Source: Halobacteriales archaeon QS_9_67_15
GTDB lineage: Archaea > Halobacteriota > Halobacteria > Halobacteriales > Haloarculaceae
Direction of reading: 5' to 3'
NCBI GenBank assembly: GCA_003023165.1
Contig: PXSD01000004.1
Coordinates: forward strand, 1 to 10,074
Length of the DNA: 10,074 bases
The notes under the pieces were generated by a model. It had not been told where the DNA came from. It did no database searches and worked only from the letters and a program-made list of their open reading frames with translations. Every line of letters begins with the position of its first letter. The stretch's first letter is position 1. Below are positions 6,685 through 10,074 of the stretch, one piece after another. The position numbers and the translations under genes were made by a program.

Positions 6685-6711
6685 CGACGGCGCGTCCCCC
6701 ACTGGCCGTCG
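6685..6711. terminator. Hairpin between convergent genes
   Basis: A perfect 7-bp stem (cgacggc 6685-6691 with gccgtcg 6705-6711, 13-base loop) fills most of the 34-base gap between the stop codons of two convergent genes. It is placed to act on both transcripts. Neither side has a T-run, so its role as a terminator is only positional inference. Confidence 0.3.
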
Positions 6712-6714
6712 CCA

Positions 6715-7290
6715 CTAGTTGCCCTGAATCGCGTCGATGACCATCGCCGCGGCGACGATCGGCTCTTTCGGGACGCTGCCGGTGTCGTCGATGGTTATCT
6801 CGTAGCGGTCCTTCAGCGAGAACTGCCCGTCGATGCTGCCGACGTGGTTGCCGTCGAGGTCGGTAATTTCGTACTTGTGGGGAATCCACTCGCCGAACGG
6901 GACCACGTTGCGCGCCAGCGTAACGAGCGCGCCCCGCGAGTTGATCTCCGCAAGTTTCGACTCGTCGCGTGCGTCGCGGATCTTCCAGGTGTCCTGAAAC
7001 AGCGAGTAGTCATTGTCGAGGATAACGAGGTCCTCGCCCGTCTGGGCGTCCGAGAGGACGTAGTTCCCGGCCACGTCGATGATGCCACCGGCTTTCACGG
7101 TGAACACCTCCTCGTCATTGCCATCGACGAACGGGAACTCCTCTTTCATCTTCAGCATCTTCTGCTTGCCGCGCAGGACGACGTCGCCCGCCGCGTCCAT
7201 CGCCTTGTACTTGTTGCGGATCAGTGACTGTTCGACTGTGTAGCTGTCGTCGCCCAGTTCGATCCCCGCGATGTCGTAGCTCCCAGCCAT
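6715..7290 (-). CDS. LURP-one-related (Tubby-like fold) family protein
   Basis: A 191-residue protein resembling the LURP-one-related family (DUF567), which shares the Tubby C-terminal/phospholipid scramblase-like fold: a beta barrel around a central helix. The features seen are strand-rich repeats such as YTVEQSLIRNKYKAMDAAG near the start, KQKMLKMKEEFPF, VKAGGIIDVAGNYVL, the LVILDNDYSLFQDTWKIRD block in the middle and YEITDLDGNHVGSIDGQFS later. The last segment (about 177-187, PIVAAAMVIDAI) is the hydrophobic helix that typically plugs the barrel. Biochemical role is unknown in archaea; membrane or lipid association is suggested only by the fold. The frame stays open upstream, but the Met at 7290 is chosen because the conserved protein starts there and a strong TATA box lies about 30 bases before it. 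It is convergent with the small helical protein gene and divergent from uvrA. Confidence 0.8.
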   Translation of the reverse strand: MAGSYDIAGIELGDDSYTVEQSLIRNKYKAMDAAGDVVLRGKQKMLKMKEEFPFVDGNDEEVFTVKAGGIIDVAGNYVLSDAQTGEDLVILDNDYSLFQDTWKIRDARDESKLAEINSRGALVTLARNVVPFGEWIPHKYEITDLDGNHVGSIDGQFSLKDRYEITIDDTGSVPKEPIVAAAMVIDAIQGN

Positions 7291-7317
7291 GACTACCCCA
7301 AACTGTACTGGCCCTTG

Positions 7318-7325
7318 TATATAAA
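7318..7325 (-). promoter_or_regulatory. TATA box of the LURP-one-related gene
   Basis: On the minus strand the sequence reads tttatata, 28-35 bases before the start codon at 7290, the right place for a short-leader or leaderless transcript. The core tatata is symmetrical, so it could also serve uvrA on the plus strand, with a leader of about 45-50 bases. No clearer TATA box lies nearer uvrA. Confidence 0.6.
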
Positions 7326-7396
7326 TGTCGACATCTGTTCGGGCGGAACCTGCGAACCGACAGCGTTTCACACCACCAGTCCTTGGCGATGGATAG

Positions 7397-10074
<2,678 letters not shown>

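Overview
The window is from a halophilic archaeon (class Halobacteria). Its genes are GC-rich with strong G/C preference at third codon positions, and the proteins are rich in Asp and Glu, including acidic tails and linkers. Start codons often sit about 25-30 bases after a TATA-like box, as in leaderless haloarchaeal transcripts. One protein ends in a PGF-CTERM surface-anchoring tail. Genus cannot be fixed from the sequence alone.

Layout. Positions 1-110 probably hold the last codons of an upstream gene and a short spacer. Positions about 111-801 are a decayed IS6-family insertion sequence: short inverted ends flank a transposase frame with an internal stop codon and a lost catalytic Asp. Next comes a small Nudix-like protein whose Nudix box lacks several metal-binding Glu residues (851-1306). 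It is followed by mutL (1381-3597), encoding an endonuclease-type mismatch repair protein with a long acidic linker.

An 82-bp concentric palindrome (3597-3678) starts on the mutL stop codon and ends in a TATA-like sequence. It precedes a PfkB-family sugar kinase resembling 2-keto-3-deoxygluconate kinase but with altered active-site motifs (3782-4723). A secreted, multi-domain beta-rich surface protein with a PGF-CTERM tail follows (4882-6105). Then come a small His-rich helical protein of unknown function (6273-6680), a convergent LURP-one-related protein on the minus strand (6715-7290), and, divergent from that, uvrA (7397 to beyond the right edge).

How the genes relate. mutL (mismatch repair), uvrA (nucleotide excision repair) and perhaps the Nudix protein give the region a DNA-repair flavour. 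Spacing and separate promoter-like boxes suggest mostly single-gene transcription units rather than one operon. No CRISPR array, tRNA or rRNA was seen. The items most worth a second look are the 82-bp palindrome, the unusual PfkB active site and the dead IS6 copy. None of them amounts to a clearly new system.
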